From assembly GCA_001917665.1 (NCBI GenBank), contig MNEL01000031.1, positions 35,043 through 99,042 of the forward strand: a stretch of DNA of 64,000 nt. Reading direction: 5' to 3'. Both the position numbers and the translations under genes were made by a program. Below the pieces are notes generated by a model, which did no database searches, had not been told where the DNA came from, and saw only the letters and a program-made list of their open reading frames with translations. Shown piece after piece: positions 15,667-23,779 of the stretch; within the stretch, counting starts at the first letter, position 1, and every line of letters begins with the position of its first letter. This DNA is from Gemmatimonadetes bacterium 13_1_40CM_69_22. Lineage in GTDB: Bacteria > Gemmatimonadota > Gemmatimonadetes > Gemmatimonadales > GWC2-71-9.

Positions 15667-17346
15667 TCAGTGCCCGGCGGCCATTCCGTCCTTGCGCGGA
15701 TCCGAGCCGCCGGCGTAGCCCCGCGGCAGCCGCATGATCGCCTGCGCTCCGCCGAAGGCGACATCGGCCTCCGGCGTCAGCTCGTGGCCCAGCGCGGCGA
15801 GCGCGCGGCGCACCGTCTCGGCGATCGGCGCTTCCAGCGCGACGCGCCGCCCCTCGAGGTGCCGGAAGCGCGCGGCGTCGATCGCGTCCTGCAGATCCAT
15901 CCCGAACACGATCAGGTTGAGCAACAGCTGCACGTGACCCTGCGGCTGCATCGAGCCGCCCATCACGCCAACGCTGAGCCACGGCGCGTCGCCGCCCCTG
16001 CCGTCCGGCCGCGTAACGAAGGCGGGTATGATCGTGTGGAACGGTCGCTTCCCGGGTGCAACAGTGTTCGGCAGGTCCGGCTCGAGCGTGAACCCGGCGC
16101 CCCGGTCCTGCAGCGCGAACCCGGTGCCCGGCACCACGACGCCGGAGCCGAACAGGTCGTACAGCGAATTGATGAAGGACACCATGTTGCCGGCCGAGTC
16201 GGCCACGGTGAGGTAGATGGTCTCGCTCGCGGTGAGCGGCTTGCCGGGCGCGGGACGGTCCGCCGCGCGGGACGGGTCGAGCAGCGCGCGGCGCGACGCG
16301 GCGTAGGCATCGGTGAGGAGGTTCGCGGCAGGCAGCGTCATCGCCGTGGGGTCGCCCACGTACCGCGCGATGTCGGCGTAGGCGAGCTTCTTCGCCTCGA
16401 TCAGGAGGTGGAGGTAAGCGGCGCTGTTGTGACCCAGCGCCTTCAAGTCGTACGGCTCGAGGATCTTGAGCATCTCGAGCGCGGCGACGCCCTGGCCGTT
16501 CGGCGGGAGCTCCCACACGCGGTAACCCTTGAACGTCGCGGAAATCGGCTCGACCCACTCGGGCCGGTGCTTACCGAGGTCGTCCACTGTCAGGTAGCCG
16601 CCGAGGGCGCGCACGCGCTCCGCGATCCGGCGGCCGAGCTCGCCGCCGTACAGCGCTCCGATCCCCTGCTCGGCAATGAGGCGAAGCGAGCGCGCCAGGT
16701 CGGGATTCTGGAACCATGCGCCGGCCGGCGGGGCGCGCCCATCGTCGACGAGATACGTCGTGCGCGCGCCTTCGTCGTTCCGCAGCTTGGCGACCTGCGT
16801 GGCCCACTCGGCGGCGATGATCGGGGTGACGGGGAAGCCGCCCTCGGCGTACCCGATGGCGGGCCGCAGCGCTTGCGCCAGCGTGATGCTCCCGAAGCGG
16901 CGCAGCAGCGCATCCCACCCCGACAGGGCCCCCGGGACGGTGATGTCCTCGACGCTCTCCTGGGGCATCGTGGTGTGCCCCTTCGCGAGCAGCGCCGCGC
17001 TGGTCATCAGGCTCCCCGACCGGCCGCTGGCGTTGAGCCCGTACAGCTTGTGGTCCTTGGCGGACCAGACGATGGCAAACAGGTCGCCGCCGATCCCCGT
17101 CATCGGGGGCTCGACGACGTTGAGCACGGCGGCCGCGGTGACAGCGGCGTCGACGGCATTGCCGCCGCGCTCGAGCACGGCGAGGCCCGCGGCCGTGGCG
17201 AGCGGCTGGCTCGTGGCGATCATGCCATGCGGCGCATACACCGTGGAGCGGTGGGCCAGGGACGTGGGGCGAGGCTGCTGTGAATCGGCCGCTCGAGTCA
17301 TGGTGCAAAGGAAGCTGAGCAGGGTCAGATGGCGCGCAATAGTCAT
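15667..17346 (-). CDS. ggt: Gamma-glutamyltransferase / glutathione hydrolase
   Basis: 559 residues with an N-terminal export signal. GGT is made as a proenzyme that cuts itself before a threonine, which then becomes the nucleophile. Here the threonine lies in ETIYLTVAD (about residue 378), aligned with TTHxSVVD of the E. coli enzyme, so the nucleophile is kept while the second T and the H differ. N-terminal GGNAVDAAVTAAAVLNVVEPPMTGIGGD and C-terminal GVMGGSMQPQGHVQ are typical. The enzyme acts in the periplasm on gamma-glutamyl compounds such as glutathione. It starts nine bases after the dehydrogenase gene upstream. Confidence 0.93.
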   Translation of the reverse strand: MTIARHLTLLSFLCTMTRAADSQQPRPTSLAHRSTVYAPHGMIATSQPLATAAGLAVLERGGNAVDAAVTAAAVLNVVEPPMTGIGGDLFAIVWSAKDHKLYGLNASGRSGSLMTSAALLAKGHTTMPQESVEDITVPGALSGWDALLRRFGSITLAQALRPAIGYAEGGFPVTPIIAAEWATQVAKLRNDEGARTTYLVDDGRAPPAGAWFQNPDLARSLRLIAEQGIGALYGGELGRRIAERVRALGGYLTVDDLGKHRPEWVEPISATFKGYRVWELPPNGQGVAALEMLKILEPYDLKALGHNSAAYLHLLIEAKKLAYADIARYVGDPTAMTLPAANLLTDAYAASRRALLDPSRAADRPAPGKPLTASETIYLTVADSAGNMVSFINSLYDLFGSGVVVPGTGFALQDRGAGFTLEPDLPNTVAPGKRPFHTIIPAFVTRPDGRGGDAPWLSVGVMGGSMQPQGHVQLLLNLIVFGMDLQDAIDAARFRHLEGRRVALEAPIAETVRRALAALGHELTPEADVAFGGAQAIMRLPRGYAGGSDPRKDGMAAGH

Positions 17347-17355
17347 CGTCAGATC

Positions 17356-18390
17356 CTAGGAGAGTCGGTCGGCGATCGCGGCCGCGACGTCGCGGGTCCG
17401 TGCGCCGCCGCCCAAGTCCGGCGTCCGGACCCCCGCCGCGAGCGTCTCCTTGACGGCGCGCTCGAGGTCGCGCGCGGCGTCGGGGTGGCGCAGCTGCTCC
17501 AACAGCAGCGCTCCCGTGAGCACCGCCGCCATGGGATTCGCGATGCCTTTGCCCGCGAGCGGTGGCGCGGAGCCGTGTACCGGCTCGAACAGGCCGGCGC
17601 GACCGGGGTGAAGATTGGCGCTCGCCGCGAGGCCGAGTCCGCCGACGAGCCCCGCGCCCAAGTCGGAGAGGATGTCGCCGTAGAGGTTGTTCGTCACGAT
17701 CACCTGAAACCGCTCGGGCTCGCGCACCAGCTCCAGCGCCAGCGCGTCCACGTAGCGGTGCTCGGTCTCGATGCCGGGGAACGCGGCGGCCACCCGCTTG
17801 AACGTTTCCTGCCACACCTTGTGAGCGGGGACGGCGTTCGCCTTGTCGCTCATCGTCACGCGCGTCTTGCCGCGCGCCTTGGCCCACTCGAAAGCCGCCC
17901 GGATGATTCGCTCGACTCCCTTCACGGTGTTGATTTCCTCCGCGATGTAGCGTTCGCCGTCGATGCGGCCCTTTCCGAGATAGACGCCCTCGGTGTTCTC
18001 CCGAAAGATGACGAAGTCGATCGTCCGTCGCTCACCCCGCAGCGCCGCAAGATCGGGGTGCAGCAGCTGTACCGGCCGGAAGTTGATGTAGAGATCGAGC
18101 CGGAACCGCAGTCCGAGCAGGATATCCCGGGCGTGCTCGTTCCCGGGCACGCGCGGATCGCCCAGGGCGCCCAGGAAGATGGCGTCCACGTCGTCGCGCA
18201 GGTGACGAAACGCGCCCTCGGGGAGCGTCTCCTTCGTCCTCAAGTAATGGTCGGCGGAAAATGGGAGGCGTTCCAGGTCGAGCTCGAAGCCGTGCTTCGC
18301 CGCCACACGCTCCAGCACCGGGATCGCCGCTTCGATGACCTCCGGGCCGATCCCGTCTCCGGCGATCACCGCGATGCGATGGCGCTTCAC
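17356..18390 (-). CDS. Isocitrate/isopropylmalate dehydrogenase family protein
   Basis: 344 residues, GTG start. Features are AGDGIGPEV at the N-terminus, YINFRPVQLL at about residue 101, DFVIFRENTEGVY, and NLYGDILSDLGAGLVGGLG with the metal-binding aspartates, followed by EPVHGSAP. The enzyme oxidatively decarboxylates a 2-hydroxy acid with NAD. The YINFRPVQLL segment resembles the tartrate dehydrogenase / homoisocitrate side of the family at least as much as leucine-pathway LeuB, and no leu genes are near. Its GTGA start/stop junction overlaps the zinc-ribbon gene. Confidence 0.85.
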   Translation of the reverse strand: MKRHRIAVIAGDGIGPEVIEAAIPVLERVAAKHGFELDLERLPFSADHYLRTKETLPEGAFRHLRDDVDAIFLGALGDPRVPGNEHARDILLGLRFRLDLYINFRPVQLLHPDLAALRGERRTIDFVIFRENTEGVYLGKGRIDGERYIAEEINTVKGVERIIRAAFEWAKARGKTRVTMSDKANAVPAHKVWQETFKRVAAAFPGIETEHRYVDALALELVREPERFQVIVTNNLYGDILSDLGAGLVGGLGLAASANLHPGRAGLFEPVHGSAPPLAGKGIANPMAAVLTGALLLEQLRHPDAARDLERAVKETLAAGVRTPDLGGGARTRDVAAAIADRLS

Positions 18391-19061
18391 TCGAAGCCGG
18401 TAGCGCGCCCGCAGCCGGCGCAGTAGCGCCAGCCAACGTCCACTTCACTGCCACACGCGGGACAGCGGAGCTCGCCCGACGGCGGCTGGCCGCACTGCGG
18501 GCAGAAGTTTACCTTGCGTCCCCCGGGGAGCGTTTCGCCGCAATAGGGGCACTGGCGCGGGGACTCGCTCTGCTCCGCCAGCTCGAACGCAGATCCCGAT
18601 GGGCGGGTCGCCCCGGCGGCTTCTGCCTCCGCTTCCGGTTCCGTCTCCTCGTCCGGTCTCACGAGCTCCGGAGCATCGGGCAACGGCGCGTGGGACGGTG
18701 CGTACGCCCGGTCGCCGCGCAGGAAGCGCTCGGCGGCGAGCCGGTTCAGGCTCAGGATCGCGTCGGGAAACTGGCGGAACAGACCGGGATCGGGATTGAC
18801 GTCCGCGGTTTCGCGCCGCAGCGCCTCCTGTACCTCCCCGGGGTCGAGTGAGACGTAGCCGCGCTCGCCCGACAGCAGCCGCAGCACCGCCATCTCGTAG
18901 TCCTGATGGGTCGCGACCTTCAGGGCGGAGCGGTTCGAGCGGTACGGGACGAGCCGCTCGTACACCTCCGCGGCGGGGAAGGGTACGGCGAGCCGCCCGG
19001 GCGCCTCGTCTGCCAGCACCCGCACCAGCCGCTCGAACAAGCGATCGAGGTCGTCAGCCAA
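18387..19061 (-). CDS. Double zinc-ribbon protein of unknown function
   Basis: 224 residues, TTG start (no ATG or GTG available). The first 110 residues are helical with no motif I know. An acidic linker (DEETEPEAEAEA) leads to two zinc ribbons at the C-terminus: CPYCGETL...CPQCG and CPACGSEV...CAGCG. Such ribbons usually support protein or nucleic-acid contacts. The gene overlaps the dehydrogenase gene by four bases and follows the cupredoxin gene by 36 bases. Confidence 0.65.
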   Translation of the reverse strand: MADDLDRLFERLVRVLADEAPGRLAVPFPAAEVYERLVPYRSNRSALKVATHQDYEMAVLRLLSGERGYVSLDPGEVQEALRRETADVNPDPGLFRQFPDAILSLNRLAAERFLRGDRAYAPSHAPLPDAPELVRPDEETEPEAEAEAAGATRPSGSAFELAEQSESPRQCPYCGETLPGGRKVNFCPQCGQPPSGELRCPACGSEVDVGWRYCAGCGRATGFE

Positions 19062-19097
19062 CCGGGCCCGCTCCCTTCTCCGGTCTCTCCGCGCCCG

Positions 19098-20144
19098 TCA
19101 TTTCACGACCACCACGCCCTTCATGAAAGGATGCGGCGTACAGTGATATGGGTACGTGCCGGGCCGGTCGAACCGGTGGCTGAAGGTGCCGTTGGGGGGG
19201 ATCGTGGGCGAGCCCGGCTCGGTGCCGTCGAACGTGACCGTGTGCTCGGCGACGTCGTCGTTCGCCCACACGACCGTCGCGCCGGCTGCGATGCGCACCG
19301 TGTCGGTCGCGAACTTGTACTGCGAGATCTTCACGACGGCGGCCCCCTCGGGAACGACCAGCTTCGGCCTGCCGGTCGCGTGGAACCACGGGCTGAACCG
19401 CTTCAGGTGCAACGGGATTGTGAACTCGAAGCCGTAGAGCATCTTCCCGTTACCGACCGAGTTCCCTTGAATCGTGCTCGTCGTGGCGTTGCTCGCCTGC
19501 AGGGAGAAAGTGTGCGGCGAGCTGGGGATCAGGAACTCGAGCGCCACGCTCCAGGCGGCGCGTGTCGACGGGCTGACGAAGGAGCCGAGATCTGCGCTCA
19601 CTGCGATGTACTGGGTGAGCCGGGCGACGAAACCTCCGGCGAACGCGGCGCGGGCGGTGTCCAAGCCGAACGCCTTCGTCATTCCGCGCGCCGCGGCTAG
19701 CACGGTCAAGCGGCCGACCGTATAGTCAACACTGAGCTCGCCGTCCGCACTCCGCGCGGCGGCGTTGTAGGCAGGGGTGATCGCCACGGAGAACCCCGGT
19801 TGGCCCTCGCTCCCGAGCACCCTCCAGCGAGCGAACAGCTCGTTCTCGTTCGGACGGTATACCCCTGGCACGGCCACTACCTGCGAGTTCGATCCGTAGT
19901 GCAGCCCCAGCCCGACGGAGCGCCCGAGGCCCACGGCCAGGGTAAAGGTGGGGTAATTGTTGACCTTGTGGCTTGGATCACCTGTGACGTAGAACCGATG
20001 CACGAAGTTGAACTGCACCACGCCCCCATCCGGCACCCAGGTCCCCCCGAGGTTGGCTGGGCGGTACAGTAGCGACTGCGCGGCGAGCGGCGTTACAGCC
20101 GGCGCGACCGCGAGCACGAGCAGAGCCAACGAAACACGCTTCAT
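19098..20144 (-). CDS. Outer-membrane-type beta-barrel (DUF5777-like) fused to a cupredoxin domain
   Basis: 348 residues from the ATG at 20144, which has AAGGAGG six bases upstream and begins a signal peptide ending in PLAAQ; a longer open frame reaching 20363 is discounted. Residues about 25-255 alternate hydrophobic and polar residues with aromatic girdles (FNFVHRFYVTG, VGLGLHYGSN), as in the DUF5777 barrels. Residues about 270-348 form a plastocyanin/azurin-like domain with copper ligands in AEHTV (His), YHCTPHP (Cys and His) and a Met in FMKG, a complete type 1 set. A copper or electron-transfer role at the cell surface is inferred. Confidence 0.75.
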   Translation of the reverse strand: MKRVSLALLVLAVAPAVTPLAAQSLLYRPANLGGTWVPDGGVVQFNFVHRFYVTGDPSHKVNNYPTFTLAVGLGRSVGLGLHYGSNSQVVAVPGVYRPNENELFARWRVLGSEGQPGFSVAITPAYNAAARSADGELSVDYTVGRLTVLAAARGMTKAFGLDTARAAFAGGFVARLTQYIAVSADLGSFVSPSTRAAWSVALEFLIPSSPHTFSLQASNATTSTIQGNSVGNGKMLYGFEFTIPLHLKRFSPWFHATGRPKLVVPEGAAVVKISQYKFATDTVRIAAGATVVWANDDVAEHTVTFDGTEPGSPTIPPNGTFSHRFDRPGTYPYHCTPHPFMKGVVVVK

Positions 20145-20188
20145 AACGAGCCTCCTTCGTATGAGGGTGCGAACGACACAGCCTTTCA

Positions 20189-20216
20189 ATTCCGCATTCC
20201 GCACTCCGCATTCCGC
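20189..20216. repeat. Heptamer tandem repeat (ATTCCGC)4
   Basis: Units at 20189, 20196, 20203 and 20210, the third with one change, in the 79-base space between the dCMP deaminase stop and the barrel-cupredoxin start. The sequence differs by one base from the GTTCCGC heptamers at 7379-7413. Confidence 0.85.
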
Positions 20217-20223
20217 ACTCGAT

Positions 20224-20727
20224 CTACCGCCACTCGCCCACCCAGCGGTCGTACAGCACCGGGACGATGCCGCCCTGCTGCAGCACCTCGATGCCCGACG
20301 GGTCGCGGTAGGCCTTGCGGTAGAACACGTGCGTGACGCCCGAGTTGATGATGAGCTTCGCACACATCACGCACGGTGACGCGCTGATGAACACCACTTT
20401 GTCGCGCACGCTCCCCGGCGCCTTGACGAGCGCGTTCATCTCCGAATGGATACAGCCGCAGCTCCCGGGGACCGAGGAGTCGCAGCGGTTCGGCAAGCCG
20501 CGCGCGTTCCCGTTATAGCCGATCGCGAGCACGTTCTCGAGCAGCTGGTCGGTCACCACGGTTCCCACCCGCAGCCGCGCGCACGTCGAGCGCTTGGCGA
20601 GCTCCTCGGCCATCCGCATATAAACCTCGTACAGCGGAATGCGGTCCACGGGTGGAACAGACGCACCGTTGGGTAGCAGGTTCAAGAAATGCGTGTTGGC
20701 GGCGACGCCGTCCTTAAAGACGCTCAT
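20224..20727 (-). CDS. dCMP / ComEB-type cytidine deaminase
   Basis: 167 residues from the ATG at 20727, with AGGAG four bases upstream; it overlaps the RNase HI stop by 14 bases. Zinc ligands and catalytic glutamate are in HSEMNAL (about residue 97) and PCVMCAKL (about residue 122). The enzyme deaminates dCMP to dUMP, the substrate of ThyX, which this genome also has. RLRVGTVV and GYNGNARGLPNRCD are family markers. Length is standard. Confidence 0.9.
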   Translation of the reverse strand: MSVFKDGVAANTHFLNLLPNGASVPPVDRIPLYEVYMRMAEELAKRSTCARLRVGTVVTDQLLENVLAIGYNGNARGLPNRCDSSVPGSCGCIHSEMNALVKAPGSVRDKVVFISASPCVMCAKLIINSGVTHVFYRKAYRDPSGIEVLQQGGIVPVLYDRWVGEWR

Positions 20728-21304
20728 GCAGCTCCTGATCGGGATCGTAGTCGGTGTACTGCCCGCGCGCCCGTCGCTGCGCCAGCCACGTGTCGAAGCC
20801 GGACGGCACGAGCCCGTTGGAGCGCTCCTGGCGCTCGGCGGCGCGGATCGCGAGGTCGTTGACGTACTCGTTTTTGGGGTTGTCGTTGTGGCCGCGCACC
20901 CACCGCCACTCGACTGCATGCCCGGCGGCGGCTTGCACCAGCTTTTGCCACAGCGGGAGGTTCTCTACGGCGCCGCCCTTGCGCCGCCAGCCGCGCGCCA
21001 CCCAGCCCGGGACCCACTCGTTCATCCCCTTGATCAGGTACTCGGAATCGGACACGTACGTGACGTGGGCAGTGCGCCACTGCCGGTGCAGCCATTCCAG
21101 CGTGGCGATGGCGCCGGCGAGCGCCATGCGATTGTTGGTCGTGTCGGGGGAGCATTCGTACAGGTCCCAGCGCGCGACGCTGTCGCCCGCGGGGGCCTCG
21201 ATCAGGGCGGCGTTGCCGCCCGGATTGGGCGGCTCCATGCCGTTGCCGAGGCAGCTCTCGTCGGCGTGCACCAGCACGCGGATCGGCGCCGTCTTCTCGG
21301 GCAT
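20714..21304 (-). CDS. rnhA: RNase HI family protein with altered active site
   Basis: 196 residues. The RNase HI fold is plain: HADESCLGN (first Asp), TNNRM, VSDSEYLIKGMNEWVPGW (third Asp), and RGHNDNPKNEYVNDLA. Compared with the E. coli set Asp10-Glu48-Asp70-Asp134, the Glu of NNRMEL is Ala here (NNRMAL) and the last Asp aligns with Asn in VNDLA, followed by an Asp. The His of GHAGH is Asn. Two of four metal ligands are therefore changed, and activity is uncertain. It follows the stress-protein gene by one base. A C-terminal extension of about 35 residues is polar. Confidence 0.8.
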   Translation of the reverse strand: MPEKTAPIRVLVHADESCLGNGMEPPNPGGNAALIEAPAGDSVARWDLYECSPDTTNNRMALAGAIATLEWLHRQWRTAHVTYVSDSEYLIKGMNEWVPGWVARGWRRKGGAVENLPLWQKLVQAAAGHAVEWRWVRGHNDNPKNEYVNDLAIRAAERQERSNGLVPSGFDTWLAQRRARGQYTDYDPDQELHERL

Positions 21305-21305
21305 C

Positions 21306-22058
21306 TCAGGGCTGGATCACCACCGGGATGTCGGTGTGGCGCAGGATCTCTTCGGCGTGGGACACGACGACGGCGCTGGGCCGGCCTTGCTCGTGGCTCA
21401 AGTGGGCGCCGGCGAACAGCGCGTCGCACCGGGTCCGCTTGATCACCTGGGCGACCACCTCCCCTGGCTTGCCGGGCTCGACGTGGGTCACGAACGCCAC
21501 GCGCTGCATCGAGAGCAGGGCTTCCGCGACGCCGACCACCTGTAGTCCGGCGTCGCGGTCTTGCGCGGCGTGGATCAAGTGCACCGTACTCCCGACCACC
21601 GTGGCGAACCGGGCGACGAGCTCGAGCGCCCGCTGGCTCGTCTCGCGCCCGTCGAACGCGAGCGCGCAAGCGGTCATCGGCGAGGGCAGCCCGCCGCACA
21701 CGATCACGCAGCGGTCGGCGATCCGGATCAGGGAGGAGACGGTGGGACCGAGGGCGTCGCCTTTAGTGGTGACGCCGCGGCGGCCGACGAGCACCGCGTC
21801 CACCGCCTTCGCGAGCTCGGCGAGCTCGACGTCGGGCTCACCTTCGCGCTCGGCGAGCTCGGCCTTCAGGCCCGCCGCGACGAGCCGCTCGCGGGCGCGG
21901 TCGAGCATCGCCGCGCCGTCCGCTGCGCGCCCGCCCCGCTCCCGCACGTACGCTACCACGACGGTGCTGCCGAACCGTTGAGCCAGCACCACCGCCTGCT
22001 CGAAGGCCGAGTCGGCCCGCGGGCTGCCGTCGAGTCCCACCAGCAGTCGCGTGAACAC
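21306..22058 (-). CDS. Universal stress protein with two UspA-like halves
   Basis: 250 residues from the GTG at 22058, which follows the upstream stop by two bases (TAGGCGTG); a longer frame upstream is the antisense shadow of selD. It starts FTRLLVGLDGS, the usual Usp beginning. Both halves have Usp character, the first with DAVLVGRRGV and the second ending GRPSAVVVSHAEEILRHTDIPVVI. The classic ATP-binding GxxGxxxxxxxxS/T pattern is incomplete, so ATP binding is doubtful. Cytoplasmic stress role inferred. Confidence 0.8.
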   Translation of the reverse strand: MFTRLLVGLDGSPRADSAFEQAVVLAQRFGSTVVVAYVRERGGRAADGAAMLDRARERLVAAGLKAELAEREGEPDVELAELAKAVDAVLVGRRGVTTKGDALGPTVSSLIRIADRCVIVCGGLPSPMTACALAFDGRETSQRALELVARFATVVGSTVHLIHAAQDRDAGLQVVGVAEALLSMQRVAFVTHVEPGKPGEVVAQVIKRTRCDALFAGAHLSHEQGRPSAVVVSHAEEILRHTDIPVVIQP

Positions 22059-22060
22059 GC

Positions 22061-22297
22061 CTAGGGCAGCACCGCGAAGCACTCCAGCTCGCGCAGCGGG
22101 AACTCCAGGATTTCTCCGGTCATCGGGAGCCTCCCCTCGAGCGCCTCCTCGCGCTCGCCGGTGTCGAGCCGCTCGGCCACGACGACATATTCGGTGCCGC
22201 GCCGCCGCAGCGCTACCCGGCGCCGCTCCCGCACCGCCCGCTCCAGGGCGTCGAGCGCGTCGGGCGTGAGCGCGCGGTACTCGGGGATCGGGGGCAT
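22061..22297 (-). CDS. Small protein of unknown function
   Basis: 78 residues between selD and the stress-protein gene, nine bases after the selD stop. Positively charged at first (RAVRERRRVALRRR), then acidic. The pattern EYVVVAERLDTGEREEALEGRLPMTGEILEFPL suggests a small beta-rich fold. Not recognised; real because it is tightly spaced between two clear genes. Confidence 0.6.
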   Translation of the reverse strand: MPPIPEYRALTPDALDALERAVRERRRVALRRRGTEYVVVAERLDTGEREEALEGRLPMTGEILEFPLRELECFAVLP

Positions 22298-22306
22298 GGC
22301 GTGACG

Positions 22307-23383
22307 CTACTCGAGCTCGCGCGTGACGGTGATCGCGCCCGGACTGCCGGCGGTGACCTTCCCGATCCGCATGAAGGTGGCCCCCGCCTGCTGCGGCGGC
22401 TGCGCCAAGGCGCGCTCGAGCGCGTCGCTGCGGTCCGGCGCGACTGCGATCAAGAGGCCGCCCGACGTCTGCGCGTCGCATAGCAGCACGCGGTCTACGG
22501 CGGCGACGTCGGGGGCGAACGTGACGGCGTCCTTCAGGCTCTCGACATTGCGCGTCGTCCCGCCCGGGATTGCCCCGCGCTCCGCCAGCTCGCGGGCCCG
22601 GGGCAGGAATCCGACCCGATTCGCCGCGATCATGGCCGAGGCGCCACTCGCCTGTAGCAAGCTGTGCAAGTGACCGAGCAGGCCGAATCCCGTCACGTCC
22701 GTGGCCGCATGCACGCCGACCCCGACCATGGCGCGCGCGGCCGCGGCGTTCAGCGTGGTCATCACCATGATCGCCCGCTCGAGCTCCGCCTCGCTCACGA
22801 GGTCGCGCTTCAGGGCCGTCGTCAGCACCCCGGTGCCGATCTGTTTCGTGAGCACCAGGACGTCGCCCGGCTTCGCGCCGGCGTTCGACACGATCCGGTC
22901 CGGATGCACCTCGCCGATTACCGCCATGCCGTATTTCGGCTCCGGGTCGTCGATCGAATGCCCGCCCAGCACGAACGCGCCAGCGGCACGGGCCACGTCG
23001 GCGCCCCCCCGCAGCACTTCACCCAGTAGATCGTAGGGGAGCGTGTCGCGCGGCCAGCCGACTAGGTTCAGGGCGAGCAGCGGCGTCCCGCCCATCGCGT
23101 ACACGTCGGAGAAAGCGTTGGCGGCGGCGATGCGTCCGAAGTCGTAGGGGTCGTCGACGATGGGCGTGAAAAAGTCCACCGTCGCCACGATCGCGCGGTC
23201 GGCCGACAGGCGAAACACTGCCGCGTCGTCGCGCGTGGCGGCGTCGACGAGGATCCGGGGATCCGTCGCAACGGGCACGTGACGCAGGACCTGCGCCAGC
23301 TCGGCAGGGCCGAGCTTGCAGGCTCAGCCCGCGCCGTGCGAGTAGCGCGTCAGCCGGATGGCGGTCATGAGTTCGGGAGACAT
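22307..23383 (-). CDS. selD: Selenide, water dikinase SelD, itself a selenoprotein (in-frame TGA = Sec20)
   Basis: 358 residues when the TGA at 23324-23326 is read as selenocysteine. The frame runs from ATG 23383 (or 23368) through RLTRYSHGAG-Sec-ACKLGPAELAQVL into the open frame starting at 23278. This places Sec exactly at the catalytic Cys of GAGCGCK in E. coli SelD. SelD makes selenophosphate from selenide and ATP for Sec-tRNA. The AIRS-type ATP domain follows: DDAAVFRL, NAFSDVYAMGG, LGGHSIDD and TDVTGFGLLGH. A strong hairpin begins just after the TGA. Without readthrough the protein would lack its N-terminal active-site loop. It lies between a small membrane protein gene and a 78-residue gene. 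Confidence 0.93.
23290..23322 (-). promoter_or_regulatory. Candidate bacterial SECIS hairpin of selD
   Basis: One base after the UGA, five bases (23318-23322) pair with 23290-23294, and an 8-bp perfect stem (23309-23316 with 23298-23305) closes a CCU loop, with a small internal loop between the stems. Position immediately 3' of UGA fits bacterial SECIS elements bound by SelB. The loop lacks the G often found near its start, unless the closing G-C pairs open. Confidence 0.6.
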
Positions 23384-23401
23384 GGAGCTACCGAAGATAC
23401 C

Positions 23402-23779
23402 CTATCCGAGTCTCCAGGCGAGCATACCACCCGCCGCTACGTAACGGGCCACGTCGAGCGATGCGTGCGCCAGCAGCGCGCGCTGCCGCGGCGGCTCCAC
23501 ATACTGCCACAGGACGAGGCGCCGCGGGAAAGCGACGAGCAGTCCGACCAGGAAGAACAGCAGCCACCAGCCGCCCGCACCCAGGGAGTCGAACCACAGC
23601 GAAGCGAACAGCGTCACCACGGCGGCCTCGGCGAGGCGCCACCCGATCTCCCAGCGGTTGAACGACCACACGACGGCGGGCTGGCCGATCGCCTGGTCCC
23701 AGCGGTATCCGATCGGTGGCGCGACGGCGAAGAGGATGGCTACTGGCAGCCAGGCGGCGACGAGCCGGCCGAGGGTCAC
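23402..23779 (-). CDS. Small integral membrane protein of unknown function
   Basis: 125 residues, GTG start overlapping the deacylase stop by four bases. Three or four hydrophobic segments (about 5-22, 45-62, 68-84 and 105-122). No motif recognised. It lies 18 bases upstream of selD in the same direction. Confidence 0.6.
   Translation of the reverse strand: MTLGRLVAAWLPVAILFAVAPPIGYRWDQAIGQPAVVWSFNRWEIGWRLAEAAVVTLFASLWFDSLGAGGWWLLFFLVGLLVAFPRRLVLWQYVEPPRQRALLAHASLDVARYVAAGGMLAWRLG

Noticed and set aside
14144..16558. 804-codon open frame covering the propeller protein and half of the ggt gene
   Set aside because: Its first 329 codons lie on the ggt gene in another frame and are Arg/Ala/Gly-rich shadow sequence; the real protein starts near 15571.
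19098..20363. Longer version of the barrel-cupredoxin gene starting at 20363
   Set aside because: Upstream part is antisense-frame sequence of the dCMP deaminase plus heptamer repeat; ATG 20144 has a strong ribosome site and signal peptide.
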